This document shows, in pieces, positions 45,340-52,568 of a DNA stretch of 64,000 bases. The translations under genes and the position numbers were made by a program. Within the stretch, counting starts at the first letter, position 1, and every line of letters starts with the position of its first letter. Origin of the DNA: Dongia_B sp964406155 (GTDB lineage: Bacteria; Pseudomonadota; Alphaproteobacteria; Dongiales; Dongiaceae); NCBI GenBank assembly GCA_964406155.1, contig CAYOQR010000015.1, positions 1 through 64,000 on the forward strand, given 5' to 3'. Below the pieces are notes generated by a model. The model was given only the letters and a program-made list of their open reading frames with translations, was not told the origin of the DNA and made no database searches.

Positions 45340-45377
45340 GGTTTAGCGCTGTTCGACGATCAGCGCGCGCAACCACC
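45336..45377 (-). promoter_or_regulatory. Threonine attenuator: candidate antiterminator
   Basis: On the minus-strand RNA, GGTGGTT (plus 45371-45377) just after the threonine codons can pair with AACCAACC (plus 45336-45343) through seven base pairs with one bulged base. This would remove the first four bases of the terminator 5' arm. The same GGTGGT can instead pair with the ACCACC threonine codons, giving the classic 1:2 versus 2:3 choice. Confidence 0.7.
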
Positions 45378-45443
45378 CGGCAACCCGCCTTGCGGCGTGG
45401 TCGTTTGGGTGGTGGTCATCATGATCGCATGTATCTGGCGCAT
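45360..45443 (-). CDS. Threonine-rich leader peptide of thrS
   Basis: 27-codon open frame MRQIHAIMM-TTTQTTT-PQGGLPGGCAR. Six threonine codons fall in a seven-codon window (plus 45396-45416), directly upstream of the antiterminator/terminator pair and thrS. Ribosome stalling on scarce Thr-tRNA would free the antiterminator and permit thrS transcription. The predicted promoter ends seven bases before the ATG, so the peptide may be translated from a leaderless mRNA. An AAGGA next to the ATG overlaps that interval and would serve only if transcription starts further upstream. Confidence 0.85.
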   Translation of the reverse strand: MRQIHAIMMTTTQTTTPQGGLPGGCAR

Positions 45444-45450
45444 GCTTTCC

Positions 45451-45479
45451 TTATCACCCGTTTGCGGCGCGCCTGTCAA
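45451..45479 (-). promoter_or_regulatory. Predicted promoter of the threonine leader and thrS
   Basis: Minus strand: TTGACA (plus 45474-45479), exactly 17 bp, TGATAA (plus 45451-45456), then seven bases to the leader ATG at 45443. This is the best sigma-70-like match in the window. A second TTGACA lies about 13 bp further upstream. Confidence 0.75.
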
Positions 45480-45563
45480 ATCTCGTGTCAAAATCCCGTT
45501 CCAAGCAGATCCCTCCATCGGCCCACATGGCAGACCTGCGGCAACGGGGTATAGGGAGGGGGC

Positions 45564-45593
45564 TTGCCAGATTTCCCGGCCTATGGTTACACT
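45564..45593 (+). promoter_or_regulatory. Predicted promoter of the aromatic leader
   Basis: TTGCCA (45564-45569), 18 bp, TACACT (45588-45593), then seven bases to the leader ATG at 45601. Transcription is predicted to begin at or next to that A, giving a leaderless transcript. Confidence 0.6.
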
Positions 45594-45600
45594 CGCCGCC

Positions 45601-45678
45601 ATGTGCAAGATGACGATCCTTTCCGGTGCCGTGCGCACCTCGCGATTTTGGTACCGCTGGTACAGCCCGGCGGCCTAG
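45601..45678 (+). CDS. Aromatic-rich leader peptide (Phe/Trp/Tyr)
   Basis: 25-codon open frame ending SR-FWYRWY-SPAA, with one Phe, two Trp and two Tyr codons within six. No ribosome site precedes the ATG, consistent with the predicted start of transcription at the ATG, as for Sinorhizobium trpL. Directly downstream are a competing antiterminator sequence and an intrinsic terminator. An 8-bp inverted repeat (acgatcct 45613-45620 with aggatcgt 45677-45684) brackets the codon cluster, and gtgcgcac at 45631 can pair with gtgcgca at 45683, as in a 1:2 stem. Function is inferred from this layout. Confidence 0.72.
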   Translation: MCKMTILSGAVRTSRFWYRWYSPAA

Positions 45679-45704
45679 GATCGTGCGCATCTGACACAAC
45701 CCCG

Positions 45705-45736
45705 AAGCCGCCCCTTGTCAGGCGGCTTTCGTTTTT
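45705..45736 (+). terminator. Aromatic attenuator: terminator, with competing antiterminator upstream
   Basis: Stem aagccgcc (45705-45712) with ggcggctt (45721-45728), an 8-nt loop, then TCGTTTTT. The 5' arm can alternatively pair with GGCGGCCT at 45669-45676, which overlaps the last leader codons. Ribosome position would therefore decide between the structures. Confidence 0.85.
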
Positions 45737-45817
45737 CCGGTTCCCGGTTCATCGAATCCCCGTCTGCCTTGGAGCGGTTTCCTAAACCCTGAAACCGATC
45801 ACGACAGGAGATCGATC

Positions 45818-45976
45818 ATGAACCGACAGAACTCAAACGATTTCGACGTCATCACCGGACCGTCCATGGCCTCGGCCTGCCCGGTGGTCGAGACTGTTCC
45901 GGCCGAAGCACAGCCGACAGCGACGGCGACAGACCAAGCCGCCGCGCCGGAGACCGCCGAACCGGCCGCCGCCTGA
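45818..45976 (+). CDS. 52-residue hypothetical protein behind the aromatic attenuator
   Basis: The ATG is preceded by AGGAGA seven bases upstream, one of the better ribosome sites here. The N-terminal half MNRQNSNDFDVITGPSMASA has one Cys shortly after it; the C-terminal half is Ala/Pro/Thr-rich and ends EPAAA. There is no signal peptide, membrane helix or known motif. It is the only open frame between the attenuator terminator and the convergent XRE-type gene, so it is the apparent target of aromatic attenuation. A 7-bp inverted repeat (cggtttc and gaaaccg, 45776-45798) lies just upstream. Function unknown. Confidence 0.6.
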   Translation: MNRQNSNDFDVITGPSMASACPVVETVPAEAQPTATATDQAAAPETAEPAAA

Positions 45977-45994
45977 GCAACGAGGCTTGAGGCA

Positions 45995-46861
45995 TCAGGC
46001 CGCGTCCGAGGGCACCAGCATGATCAGCTTGCACTCCGCCTGGGTCGCCAGGCTGAAGGCAAGCTGCTGGTAGCGCTGGGCGCCATGTCGGGGATGGCGA
46101 AAGCGCCGTTCGCCGCCTTCGCGGCCGAGCACCAGTTGCGCTTCCCAGGCTTTGGCGAAGAAGCGACTACGGCGGCGCAGATCGTCGATCAGCGCATGCA
46201 GTTGCGCGTCGTCCAGCGCATGACTGTGATCGGCGCGGAATTCCGAGACGACGCGCTGTGCCCGCTCTTCCCAATCGACGATCAACTGCCGCGCGGCGGG
46301 CGAGAGGAAGATATAGCGCAGCAGGTTGCGATCCCCGGCGATCTCCGGGATCGCGCTCTCATCGAGCCAACCGACGAAGAGATCGGCGGCGGCGGCATTC
46401 CACAGCCGCGCCCGCCAGTAGCGGTCCAGCAGATAGGCCGGAACGGCGATGGCCCGCAGGGCCGCGGCGGCGGTCGGCGGCAGATCGCTGTCCTCGGCAT
46501 CGTGATGCGCATCGGGATCGCGCTTGTCGGCGAGGTCGAAGAGATAGGCCCGCTCCGCCCGCGTCAGACGAAAGGCCCGGGCGAGCCGCGCCAGGGCGGC
46601 GGGCGAGATGGAAACGTCGCGGCCCTGCTCAATCCAGGTATACCAGGTGGCGCTGATGCCGCTGAGCTGTGCCGCCTCCTCCCGGGTCAGGCCCGGAGTC
46701 CGGCGTCGCATGCCAGCCGGCAAACCGAATTGGGCGGGTCCGAGCCGCGCCCGCTGGGCCCGAAGAAAGGCCCCCAAAGCCTGGCGCTGGGTTTCCGGCG
46801 GCGTCTTGCCGGCCGGGATAGGCGATATCGGTTGGGAAGGAGATGTCGGTCGCTTGCTCAT
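45995..46861 (-). CDS. XRE-family regulator with MmyB-like ligand-binding domain
   Basis: 288 residues. The HTH (residues 55-110; TPGLTREEAAQLSGISATWY, WIEQGRDVSISPAALARLAR) is followed by the MmyB-like domain that resembles a PAS/fatty-acid-binding fold (PAYLLDRYWRARLWNAAAAD, NLLRYIFLSPAARQLIVDWE, FRADHSHALDDAQLHALIDD). Such regulators typically repress a divergent gene, here the SAM-dependent methyltransferase 97 bp away. A palindrome in the spacer is a candidate operator. The ligand is unknown. Confidence 0.9.
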   Translation of the reverse strand: MSKRPTSPSQPISPIPAGKTPPETQRQALGAFLRAQRARLGPAQFGLPAGMRRRTPGLTREEAAQLSGISATWYTWIEQGRDVSISPAALARLARAFRLTRAERAYLFDLADKRDPDAHHDAEDSDLPPTAAAALRAIAVPAYLLDRYWRARLWNAAAADLFVGWLDESAIPEIAGDRNLLRYIFLSPAARQLIVDWEERAQRVVSEFRADHSHALDDAQLHALIDDLRRRSRFFAKAWEAQLVLGREGGERRFRHPRHGAQRYQQLAFSLATQAECKLIMLVPSDAA

Positions 46862-46882
46862 AGCAGTTTTTATACCAGGATA

Positions 46883-46896
46883 ACTAGCAGTCTAGT
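46883..46896. promoter_or_regulatory. Candidate operator in the XRE/methyltransferase spacer
   Basis: ACTAG-cagt-CTAGT inverted repeat, flanked by looser symmetry (taccagg left, accggta right). It lies 22 bp from the regulator start and within the divergent promoter region. Confidence 0.5.
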
Positions 46897-46958
46897 ACCG
46901 GTATCGATTTCGCCACATCCTCGAGCCCACCGCAACCGGATCAAGCCGAGACCCCATC

Positions 46959-47765
46959 ATGTCCACAACCAGTCACGCCGCCACACCGCAAGGTGCCCCG
47001 CAAAGTCGCGATCATCAGGATGTCGTCGCCGACCAGTTCGGCCCCCGCGCCAATGCCTATGTCACCAGCGCCGTCCACGCCCAGGGCGAGGATCTGCAGC
47101 AACTGGCCGGGCTGGTGACCGGGATCGGCCATGCTCGCGTCCTGGATCTCGGCTGCGGCGGCGGCCATGTCAGCTTCCATGTCGCCCCCCATGTCCGTGA
47201 GGTCGTGGCTTATGACCTGTCGGCGGATATGCTGACGGCCGTCACCCGGGCGGCGGTGGATCGCGGCCTCGACAATGTCGTCACCCAGCGCGGCGCGGTC
47301 GAATTGCTGCCTTTCGCGGCGGCCGATTTCGGCTTCGTCTTCACCCGCTTCAGCGCCCATCACTGGCACGATCTCGACGCCGCCTTGCGCGAGGCGCGCC
47401 GGGTGATCCGGCCCTGCGGCCAGGCCGCCTTCGCCGATGTGGTGGCGCCGGACAATCCGCTGCTCGATACCTTCCTGCAGACCATCGAGATGCTGCGCGA
47501 CCCGTCCCATGTCCGCAATTACAGCATCGCCGAATGGCAGCAGGCACTGAGCCGTGCCGGCTTCGCACCGGGCGAGGTGACAAGGCGGCGCCTGCGGCTC
47601 GATTTCGCGAGCTGGGTCGCGCGCATGCAGACACCGGAGATCCATGTCCAGGCGATCCGCTCGCTGCAGCAGCGCATGTCGGCGGAGGTCGCACGCCATT
47701 TCGAGATCGAATCCGATGGCAGCTTCACCATCGACACGATGACGATGCTGGCCAAGCCGGTCTGA
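46959..47765 (+). CDS. Class I SAM-dependent methyltransferase
   Basis: 268 residues. The SAM-binding motif I is RVLDLGCGGGHVSFHVA, then VVAYDLSADML, FGFVFTRFSAHHWHDLDAAL and EARRVIRPCGQAAFADVV, close to the UbiE/arsenite-methyltransferase-like Methyltransf_11 group. The HHW segment and C-terminal ADDITIONAL helices resemble small-molecule O- or C-methyltransferases; the substrate is not known. It is divergent from the MmyB-like regulator, which probably controls it. It ends 60 bp before the convergent hypothetical gene. Confidence 0.9.
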   Translation: MSTTSHAATPQGAPQSRDHQDVVADQFGPRANAYVTSAVHAQGEDLQQLAGLVTGIGHARVLDLGCGGGHVSFHVAPHVREVVAYDLSADMLTAVTRAAVDRGLDNVVTQRGAVELLPFAAADFGFVFTRFSAHHWHDLDAALREARRVIRPCGQAAFADVVAPDNPLLDTFLQTIEMLRDPSHVRNYSIAEWQQALSRAGFAPGEVTRRRLRLDFASWVARMQTPEIHVQAIRSLQQRMSAEVARHFEIESDGSFTIDTMTMLAKPV

Positions 47766-47825
47766 CACCGTCGACCGGTCTCCTCTGAACTGACCCGCGC
47801 TCCGGCTCCGTCGACGCGGGTCGGA

Positions 47826-48257
47826 TCAGTTGCCGGCGGGCTGAGAGTCCGCCGGTTTGTTATCCGGCGATGGCGTGATGACCTGGACCCGGCAGGCGGC
47901 GACGATGCGCTCGAGCTTCGCCAGAATATCCGGCGTGGCCGAGCCGTCGCCGATCTTGCCGATCTCGATCGGATCCAGCGTTTGCTCCAGCCGGTCGGCG
48001 ACGCAGCCGCAATAGCGATCCAGCGCTTCTTCCGTTGCATCGTCCATCGCCAGGGCGCCGCCGCCATTGGCGATCCGGCCCTGCTGCTTGCAGGAGGCCA
48101 TGAAGCTGGCCCGTTGCGCGGCCACCGCCTCGCTTTCATGGCCGCCGCCGGTCAGGTCGCGCAGATAGAGATATCCGCCGCCGACGATCAGGACGGCGGC
48201 GAGAATCAGGCCAAGAATGACAAGACGAATGCGGGGGATTGCTCTCGGTGCGGACAT
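47826..48257 (-). CDS. Single-pass membrane protein, hypothetical
   Basis: 143 residues. One N-terminal helix (RLVILGLILAAVLIVGGGYL) and a periplasmic or lumenal domain of about 110 residues with four cysteines (FMASCKQQGR, RYCGCVADRL, IVAACRVQV), suggesting disulfide bonds. The segment CKQQGR...YCGCVADRLEQTLDP resembles small exported proteins seen across alphaproteobacteria. The start at 48257 (MSAPRAIPR) is the shortest that keeps the helix; 48278 is possible. No functional assignment. Confidence 0.72.
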   Translation of the reverse strand: MSAPRAIPRIRLVILGLILAAVLIVGGGYLYLRDLTGGGHESEAVAAQRASFMASCKQQGRIANGGGALAMDDATEEALDRYCGCVADRLEQTLDPIEIGKIGDGSATPDILAKLERIVAACRVQVITPSPDNKPADSQPAGN

Positions 48258-48360
48258 GCGGGATAGACTGTCAGCCATCGGTTGCGAAAACAACCGCGAA
48301 AGCCCAGAGAATTGTGAAAGCTCGGGAAGGGCGGCTTGAGGATGAGCGACGCGAGCAAAA

Positions 48361-48405
48361 GTCAGCCGGGGAAAAGCCAGTCGGGGAAAAGCCAGTCGGG
48401 GAAAT
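48361..48405 (+). repeat. Three tandem 15-bp units at a gene start
   Basis: Units gtcagccggggaaaa, gccagtcggggaaaa and gccagtcggggaaat lie immediately before and into the GNAT start codon. Each carries a GGGGA that could act as a ribosome site, so copy number could affect translation. Confidence 0.8.
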
Positions 48406-48937
48406 GTGCGGCATGACGCGATTGACCGTCATATCCGGCGCCGGCGACGATGCCTGCCATCTGCGTCCGGCCCAGCCCCAGGAAGCGGCGGCCCTGACCG
48501 ATCTGGCGTTGTTCGCCAAGGCAAGCTGGGGCTATGACGCCACCTTCATGGCGAAGTGCCGCAGCGTGATGACGATCTCGCCGGAGCAGATTCGCCGCCA
48601 CCCGTATTACGTCGCCGAGAACCGCCGGCACGAACGCCTGGGCTTCTACGGTTTCGACCTGACAGACGGTCTGCTCAGCCTGGACTGGCTATTCGTGGCG
48701 CCCGATCATCAGCACGGCGGCATCGGCACGCATCTCTTCCGCCATGCCGCCACCCTGGCGCGCGGCCTCGGCTTCGCTTATTTCCAGATCATCAGCGACC
48801 CCCATGCCGAGGCGTTCTATCGCCGACAGGGCGCTGTGCCCTGCGGCGCCGTCCCCTCGGACCTGACCCCGGATCGCCACCTGCCGCTGCTGCGCTACCA
48901 TCTCGACGACCGACCGACCCAGCCGCACAGCCGCTGA
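48404..48937 (+). CDS. GNAT family N-acetyltransferase
   Basis: 177 residues. The N-terminal strand (CHLRPAQPQEAAALTDLALF) is followed by the acetyl-CoA site DWLFVAPDHQHGGIGTHLFR and AHAEAFYRRQG-type C-terminal motif (DPHAEAFYRRQGAVPCG), with a GNAT length and order. The acceptor is unknown. Start choice is difficult: ATGs at 48404 and 48413 both follow the GGGGA repeats, and the frame stays open upstream to 48239 with a lysine/glutamate-rich segment made partly of the 15-bp repeat. Confidence 0.85.
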   Translation: MCGMTRLTVISGAGDDACHLRPAQPQEAAALTDLALFAKASWGYDATFMAKCRSVMTISPEQIRRHPYYVAENRRHERLGFYGFDLTDGLLSLDWLFVAPDHQHGGIGTHLFRHAATLARGLGFAYFQIISDPHAEAFYRRQGAVPCGAVPSDLTPDRHLPLLRYHLDDRPTQPHSR

Positions 48938-49015
48938 CAGCTTCAGGACCCGTTCGGATAGCTGGCCTTTTTGCCGCCATGGTTCTAGGCTGCGGTCAAA
49001 TTGACGAGGATCACC

Positions 49016-50368
49016 ATGACGCCGGACCGCAGCAAGACCGATCGCTTTTCCGACACGCTGAACCTGCTTGAAAGCCTGATCAACCGCGCCAAGGCCGCCG
49101 GCGCCGATGCCGCCGATGCCGGGCTCGCCCGCGACAGCTCGCTGAGCCTCGGCCAGCGCCTGGGCCAGCGCGAGAAATTGGAACGCTCGGAATCCCAGGA
49201 TGTCAGCCTGCGGGTCTTCATCGGCAAGCGCCAAGCCACGGTCTCCACCAGCGATCTCTCCAGCGCCATGCTGGACGAACTGGCGAACCGCGCCGTCGCC
49301 ATGGCCCGGGCCGTGCCCGAGGACCCATTCTGCGGCCTGGCCGAGCCGGAACTGCTGGCCCACGACTGGCCTGAACTCGACAGCCTCGATCCGGTGGAGC
49401 CGAGCGAAGCCGAGCTCGCTGAGAAAGTGCGCCTGGCCGAGGAAGCCGCCCGTGCGGTTCCCGGCATCACCAATTCCGAAGGAGCCGAGGCCGGCTGGGG
49501 CCGGGTCGATATGGCACTGGTTGCCAGCAACGGTTTCCATGGCAGCCATAGCGGCAGCCGCACCGGCCTCAGTGTTTCGGTGATCGCCGGCGAAGGTACC
49601 GCGATGGAACGGGATTACGATTATTCGTCCACCGTCTATGCCAGCGATCTCGCCGATCCGGTGGCATTGGGCAAAGCCGCCGCCGACCGCGCGGTCAGGC
49701 GCCTCAATCCGCGCAAGGCGCAAACCGCGAGATTGCCCATCGTCTTCGATCCGCGCATCGCCAACGGCCTGGTCGGGCATTTCGTCGGCGCCATCAACGG
49801 CGCCTCGATCGCACGCGGTACCAGCTTCCTCAAGGAGCAGATGGGCAAGCAGGTCTTCGCCAAGGGCATCACCATCGTCGATGATCCTCATCGTCCGCGC
49901 GGCCTGCGCTCACGACCCTTCGATGGCGAGGGTGTCGCCAACCGGCGGCGCGAGCTGATCGCCGATGGCGTATTGCAGAGCTGGATCCTCGGCTGCCGCT
50001 CGGCGCGGCAGTTGAAGCTGACCACCACCGGTCACGGCACGCGGGGCGATTCGCCCTCGCCCACCAATCTCTATATGGCGGCCGGGACGATCTCGGCCGA
50101 GGACCTCATCGGTGGAATCGATCAGGGCTTCTATGTGACAGAACTGATCGGCCACGGCGTCAACGGCGTCACCGGCGATTACAGCCGGGGTGCCGCCGGC
50201 TTCTGGATCGAGAAGGGCGCGCTGGCCTATCCCGTCTCCGAGGTCACCATCGCCGGCAATCTCAAGGATATGTTCCTGAACCTCACCCCGGCCAGCGATC
50301 TCGTTTTCCGCTACGGCACCGATGCGCCCACCTTGCGCATCGACGGCATGACCATCGCCGGCGCCTGA
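49016..50368 (+). CDS. pmbA: TldD/PmbA family metalloprotease subunit
   Basis: 450 residues, PmbA (TldE) type. PmbA with TldD forms a zinc protease that unwinds and processes peptides such as microcin B17 precursors and the CcdA antitoxin. PmbA itself lacks the zinc HExxxH. Segments seen: SLGQRLGQREKLERSESQDV, GKRQATVSTSDLS, LVASNGFHGSHSGSRTGLSV, DYDYSSTVYASDL, and GDYSRGAAGFWIEKG. The start has GAGGA five bases upstream. tldD is not in the window, as is normal. Confidence 0.94.
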   Translation: MTPDRSKTDRFSDTLNLLESLINRAKAAGADAADAGLARDSSLSLGQRLGQREKLERSESQDVSLRVFIGKRQATVSTSDLSSAMLDELANRAVAMARAVPEDPFCGLAEPELLAHDWPELDSLDPVEPSEAELAEKVRLAEEAARAVPGITNSEGAEAGWGRVDMALVASNGFHGSHSGSRTGLSVSVIAGEGTAMERDYDYSSTVYASDLADPVALGKAAADRAVRRLNPRKAQTARLPIVFDPRIANGLVGHFVGAINGASIARGTSFLKEQMGKQVFAKGITIVDDPHRPRGLRSRPFDGEGVANRRRELIADGVLQSWILGCRSARQLKLTTTGHGTRGDSPSPTNLYMAAGTISAEDLIGGIDQGFYVTELIGHGVNGVTGDYSRGAAGFWIEKGALAYPVSEVTIAGNLKDMFLNLTPASDLVFRYGTDAPTLRIDGMTIAGA

Positions 50369-50481
50369 TTGGAACACGACTGATTGGGAGGCCGCCGCAC
50401 CAGCACCCGACCGGTGCGGAACCGGCGCCGGCCGCCTTCATGACATAGCCGCGACAAGACGATGACACATGGGTGAATTTC

Positions 50482-50510
50482 AATGCCCGCTCCTTGACGG
50501 GGCGGGCATT
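50482..50510 (+). terminator. Hairpin after pmbA
   Basis: 9-bp arms aatgcccgc and gcgggcatt separated by 11 bases, without a T run. It may be a weak or Rho-assisted terminator. Confidence 0.4.
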
Positions 50511-50606
50511 GTCATTACCTCGTCATGGCCTTGCCGCATTGTCTGCCGCGCTGCGATCCGGCTGATCCCGAGTCGCATCACGAGGCAGAGGAGCGGCTGA
50601 ACGGCC

Positions 50607-51383
50607 ATGAATGTCGAACCGGCACCGACGCGCTATCGGGCGATTTTCGTCTCGGATGTGCATCTCGGGACGCGCGGCTGCAAGGCGGAATTCCTACTCG
50701 ATTTCCTCAAGCATCACGAATCCGACAATCTCTATCTGGTCGGCGATATCATCGATTGCTGGCGCCTGAAGAAGAGCTGGTTCTGGGTCCAGAGCCACAA
50801 CGACGTGGTGCAGAAGCTGCTGCGCAAGGCCCGCAAGGGCACCCGCGTCGTCTTCGTTCCCGGCAATCACGACGATCCCCTGCGCGATTATGACGGCATG
50901 GCTTTCGGCGACGTAATCGTCGCCAACGAGGCGATCCACGAGACCGCCGACGGGCGCCGCCTGCTGGTGGTGCATGGCGACGGCTTCGACGGCATCATGC
51001 GCCATGCACCCTGGCTCGCGAAGCTCGGCGACACCGCCTATACCTTGGCGCTCGTTCTCAACCACTGGTACAACCGGATCCGCCTCGCCTTCGGCTATCC
51101 CTACTGGTCGCTCTCCGCCTATCTCAAGCACCGGGTCAAGGACGCGGTGAAATTCATCAGCGATTTCGAAATCGCCATGGCGGAAGAAGCGAAGAGCCGT
51201 GGCCTCGACGGTGTCGTCTGCGGCCATATCCACAAGGCGGAAATCCGCGACATCAACGGCATCCTCTATTGCAACGACGGCGACTGGGTCGAGAGCTGCA
51301 CGGCCCTGGTCGAACATCGCGACGGCCGGCTGGAAATCGTCGAATGGGCCCAGGTGCGGCAATTCTCGATGATGCAGGCGTGA
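50607..51383 (+). CDS. UDP-2,3-diacylglucosamine diphosphatase-like metallophosphoesterase
   Basis: 258 residues with the full calcineurin-like metal set: FVSDVHLGTR, LVGDIIDCWRL, VPGNHDDP, VVHGDGFDGI, and VCGHIHKAEI. COG2908-type proteins cleave UDP-diacylglucosamine to lipid X in lipid A synthesis (LpxH), but alphaproteobacteria generally use LpxI, so this relative may act on another phospho-lipid or sugar nucleotide. The glycosyltransferase gene starts 38 bp downstream and is probably cotranscribed, supporting an envelope-glycolipid role. Confidence 0.86.
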   Translation: MNVEPAPTRYRAIFVSDVHLGTRGCKAEFLLDFLKHHESDNLYLVGDIIDCWRLKKSWFWVQSHNDVVQKLLRKARKGTRVVFVPGNHDDPLRDYDGMAFGDVIVANEAIHETADGRRLLVVHGDGFDGIMRHAPWLAKLGDTAYTLALVLNHWYNRIRLAFGYPYWSLSAYLKHRVKDAVKFISDFEIAMAEEAKSRGLDGVVCGHIHKAEIRDINGILYCNDGDWVESCTALVEHRDGRLEIVEWAQVRQFSMMQA

Positions 51384-51421
51384 TCGACAGCATCCCCGCT
51401 CCCCACAACCTCGGTTCCACC

Positions 51422-52450
51422 ATGTCCCCGCTTTCCATCGCCATCATCAGCGATGCCTGGCAGCCGCAGATCAACGGTGTCGTGCGGACGCTCGCGCGCA
51501 CCATGCAGGAACTGATCGGCCTCGGCCACCGGGTCGAGATGATCGCCCCCGGCGATTTCCGCACCGTGCCCTGCCCGACCTATCCGGAAATCCGGCTGGC
51601 ATTGTGGCCGCGCCGCCATATCGCGCGTCGCCTGGAAGAGATCCGGCCCGATGCCATCCATATCGCCACCGAGGGGCCGCTGGGCCATGCCGCCCGGGCC
51701 CATTGCAAAGCCCACCACCTACCCTTCAGCACCGCCTATCACACCCGCTTTCCCGAATATATCGCCGAGCGCTTCTCCTGCCCGCTGGCGCTGAGCTATG
51801 CCATCCTGCGGCGCTTCCATGCCCCCGCCAGCAGCGTCATGGTGGCGACGCGCTCGATCGCCGACGACCTCACGGCGCGCGGCTTCCGCAATATCCGGCA
51901 CTGGTCGCGGGGCGTCGATCTCGACCTCTTCAAGCCGCGTCCCGGCGATTTTCCCGAAACCTTGCGCGACCTGCCCCGGCCGATCCATCTCTATGTCGGC
52001 CGGATCGCCGTCGAGAAGAACATCGAAGCCTTCCTCGCCCTCGATCTGCCCGGCACCAAGCTGGTGGTGGGTGATGGGCCGCAGCGGGCGGCATTGCAGC
52101 GCCGTTTCCCGAAGACCGTCTTCGTCGGCGCGAAGCAGGGAACCGAGCTCGCGCAGCATTACGCCGCCGCCGATGTCTTCGTCTTCCCCAGCCTGACCGA
52201 TACCTTCGGCCTCGTCGTCCTCGAGGCTCTCGCCAGCGGCGTGCCGGTCGCCGCCTTCCCCGTCGCCGGGCCGCGCGATGTGCTGGGCGATAGCGGCGCC
52301 GGCGCCCTCGACTGGGATCTCGGCCGCGCGGTCAGACAAGCGCTGGCCGTTCCGACCGATCGCTGCCGGGCCCATGCCGAGACCTTTTCCTGGCAGGCCG
52401 CCACCGGTCAGTTCCTCGCCAATCTCTCCCTCATCGCCCCACCGCGCTGA
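51422..52450 (+). CDS. Glycosyltransferase family 1 (GT4-type)
   Basis: 342 residues of GT-B fold. N-terminal SDAWQPQINGVVRTLART and TEGPLGHAARAHC resemble the SqdX/MgtA-type glycosyltransferases that use GDP-mannose or UDP-sugars on lipid acceptors. The C-terminal donor site is LYVGRIAVEKNIEAFL, VGDGPQ and FVFPSLTDTFGLVVLEALAS with the GT4 Glu. Placement behind the metallophosphoesterase suggests glycolipid synthesis at the inner membrane. The sugar is unknown. The start at 51422 (MSPLSIAIISDAW) is fixed by the family N-terminus. Confidence 0.9.
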   Translation: MSPLSIAIISDAWQPQINGVVRTLARTMQELIGLGHRVEMIAPGDFRTVPCPTYPEIRLALWPRRHIARRLEEIRPDAIHIATEGPLGHAARAHCKAHHLPFSTAYHTRFPEYIAERFSCPLALSYAILRRFHAPASSVMVATRSIADDLTARGFRNIRHWSRGVDLDLFKPRPGDFPETLRDLPRPIHLYVGRIAVEKNIEAFLALDLPGTKLVVGDGPQRAALQRRFPKTVFVGAKQGTELAQHYAAADVFVFPSLTDTFGLVVLEALASGVPVAAFPVAGPRDVLGDSGAGALDWDLGRAVRQALAVPTDRCRAHAETFSWQAATGQFLANLSLIAPPR

Positions 52451-52568
52451 CTGGGCGCGTTGACTGGGCATGTTGCCCCGCCGTGTTGAGCGGATAGCTC
52501 ACCGCGCCTCGCTTGCATTGCCTTTCGCTTTCCGCGATGAAGGTCACGGATAACGGAGGATATGCCTC

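Noticed and set aside
45289..45678. 129-codon plus-strand frame spanning the thrS leader and the aromatic leader
   Set aside because: It runs antisense through the threonine attenuator; only its last 25 codons make sense, as the aromatic leader peptide.
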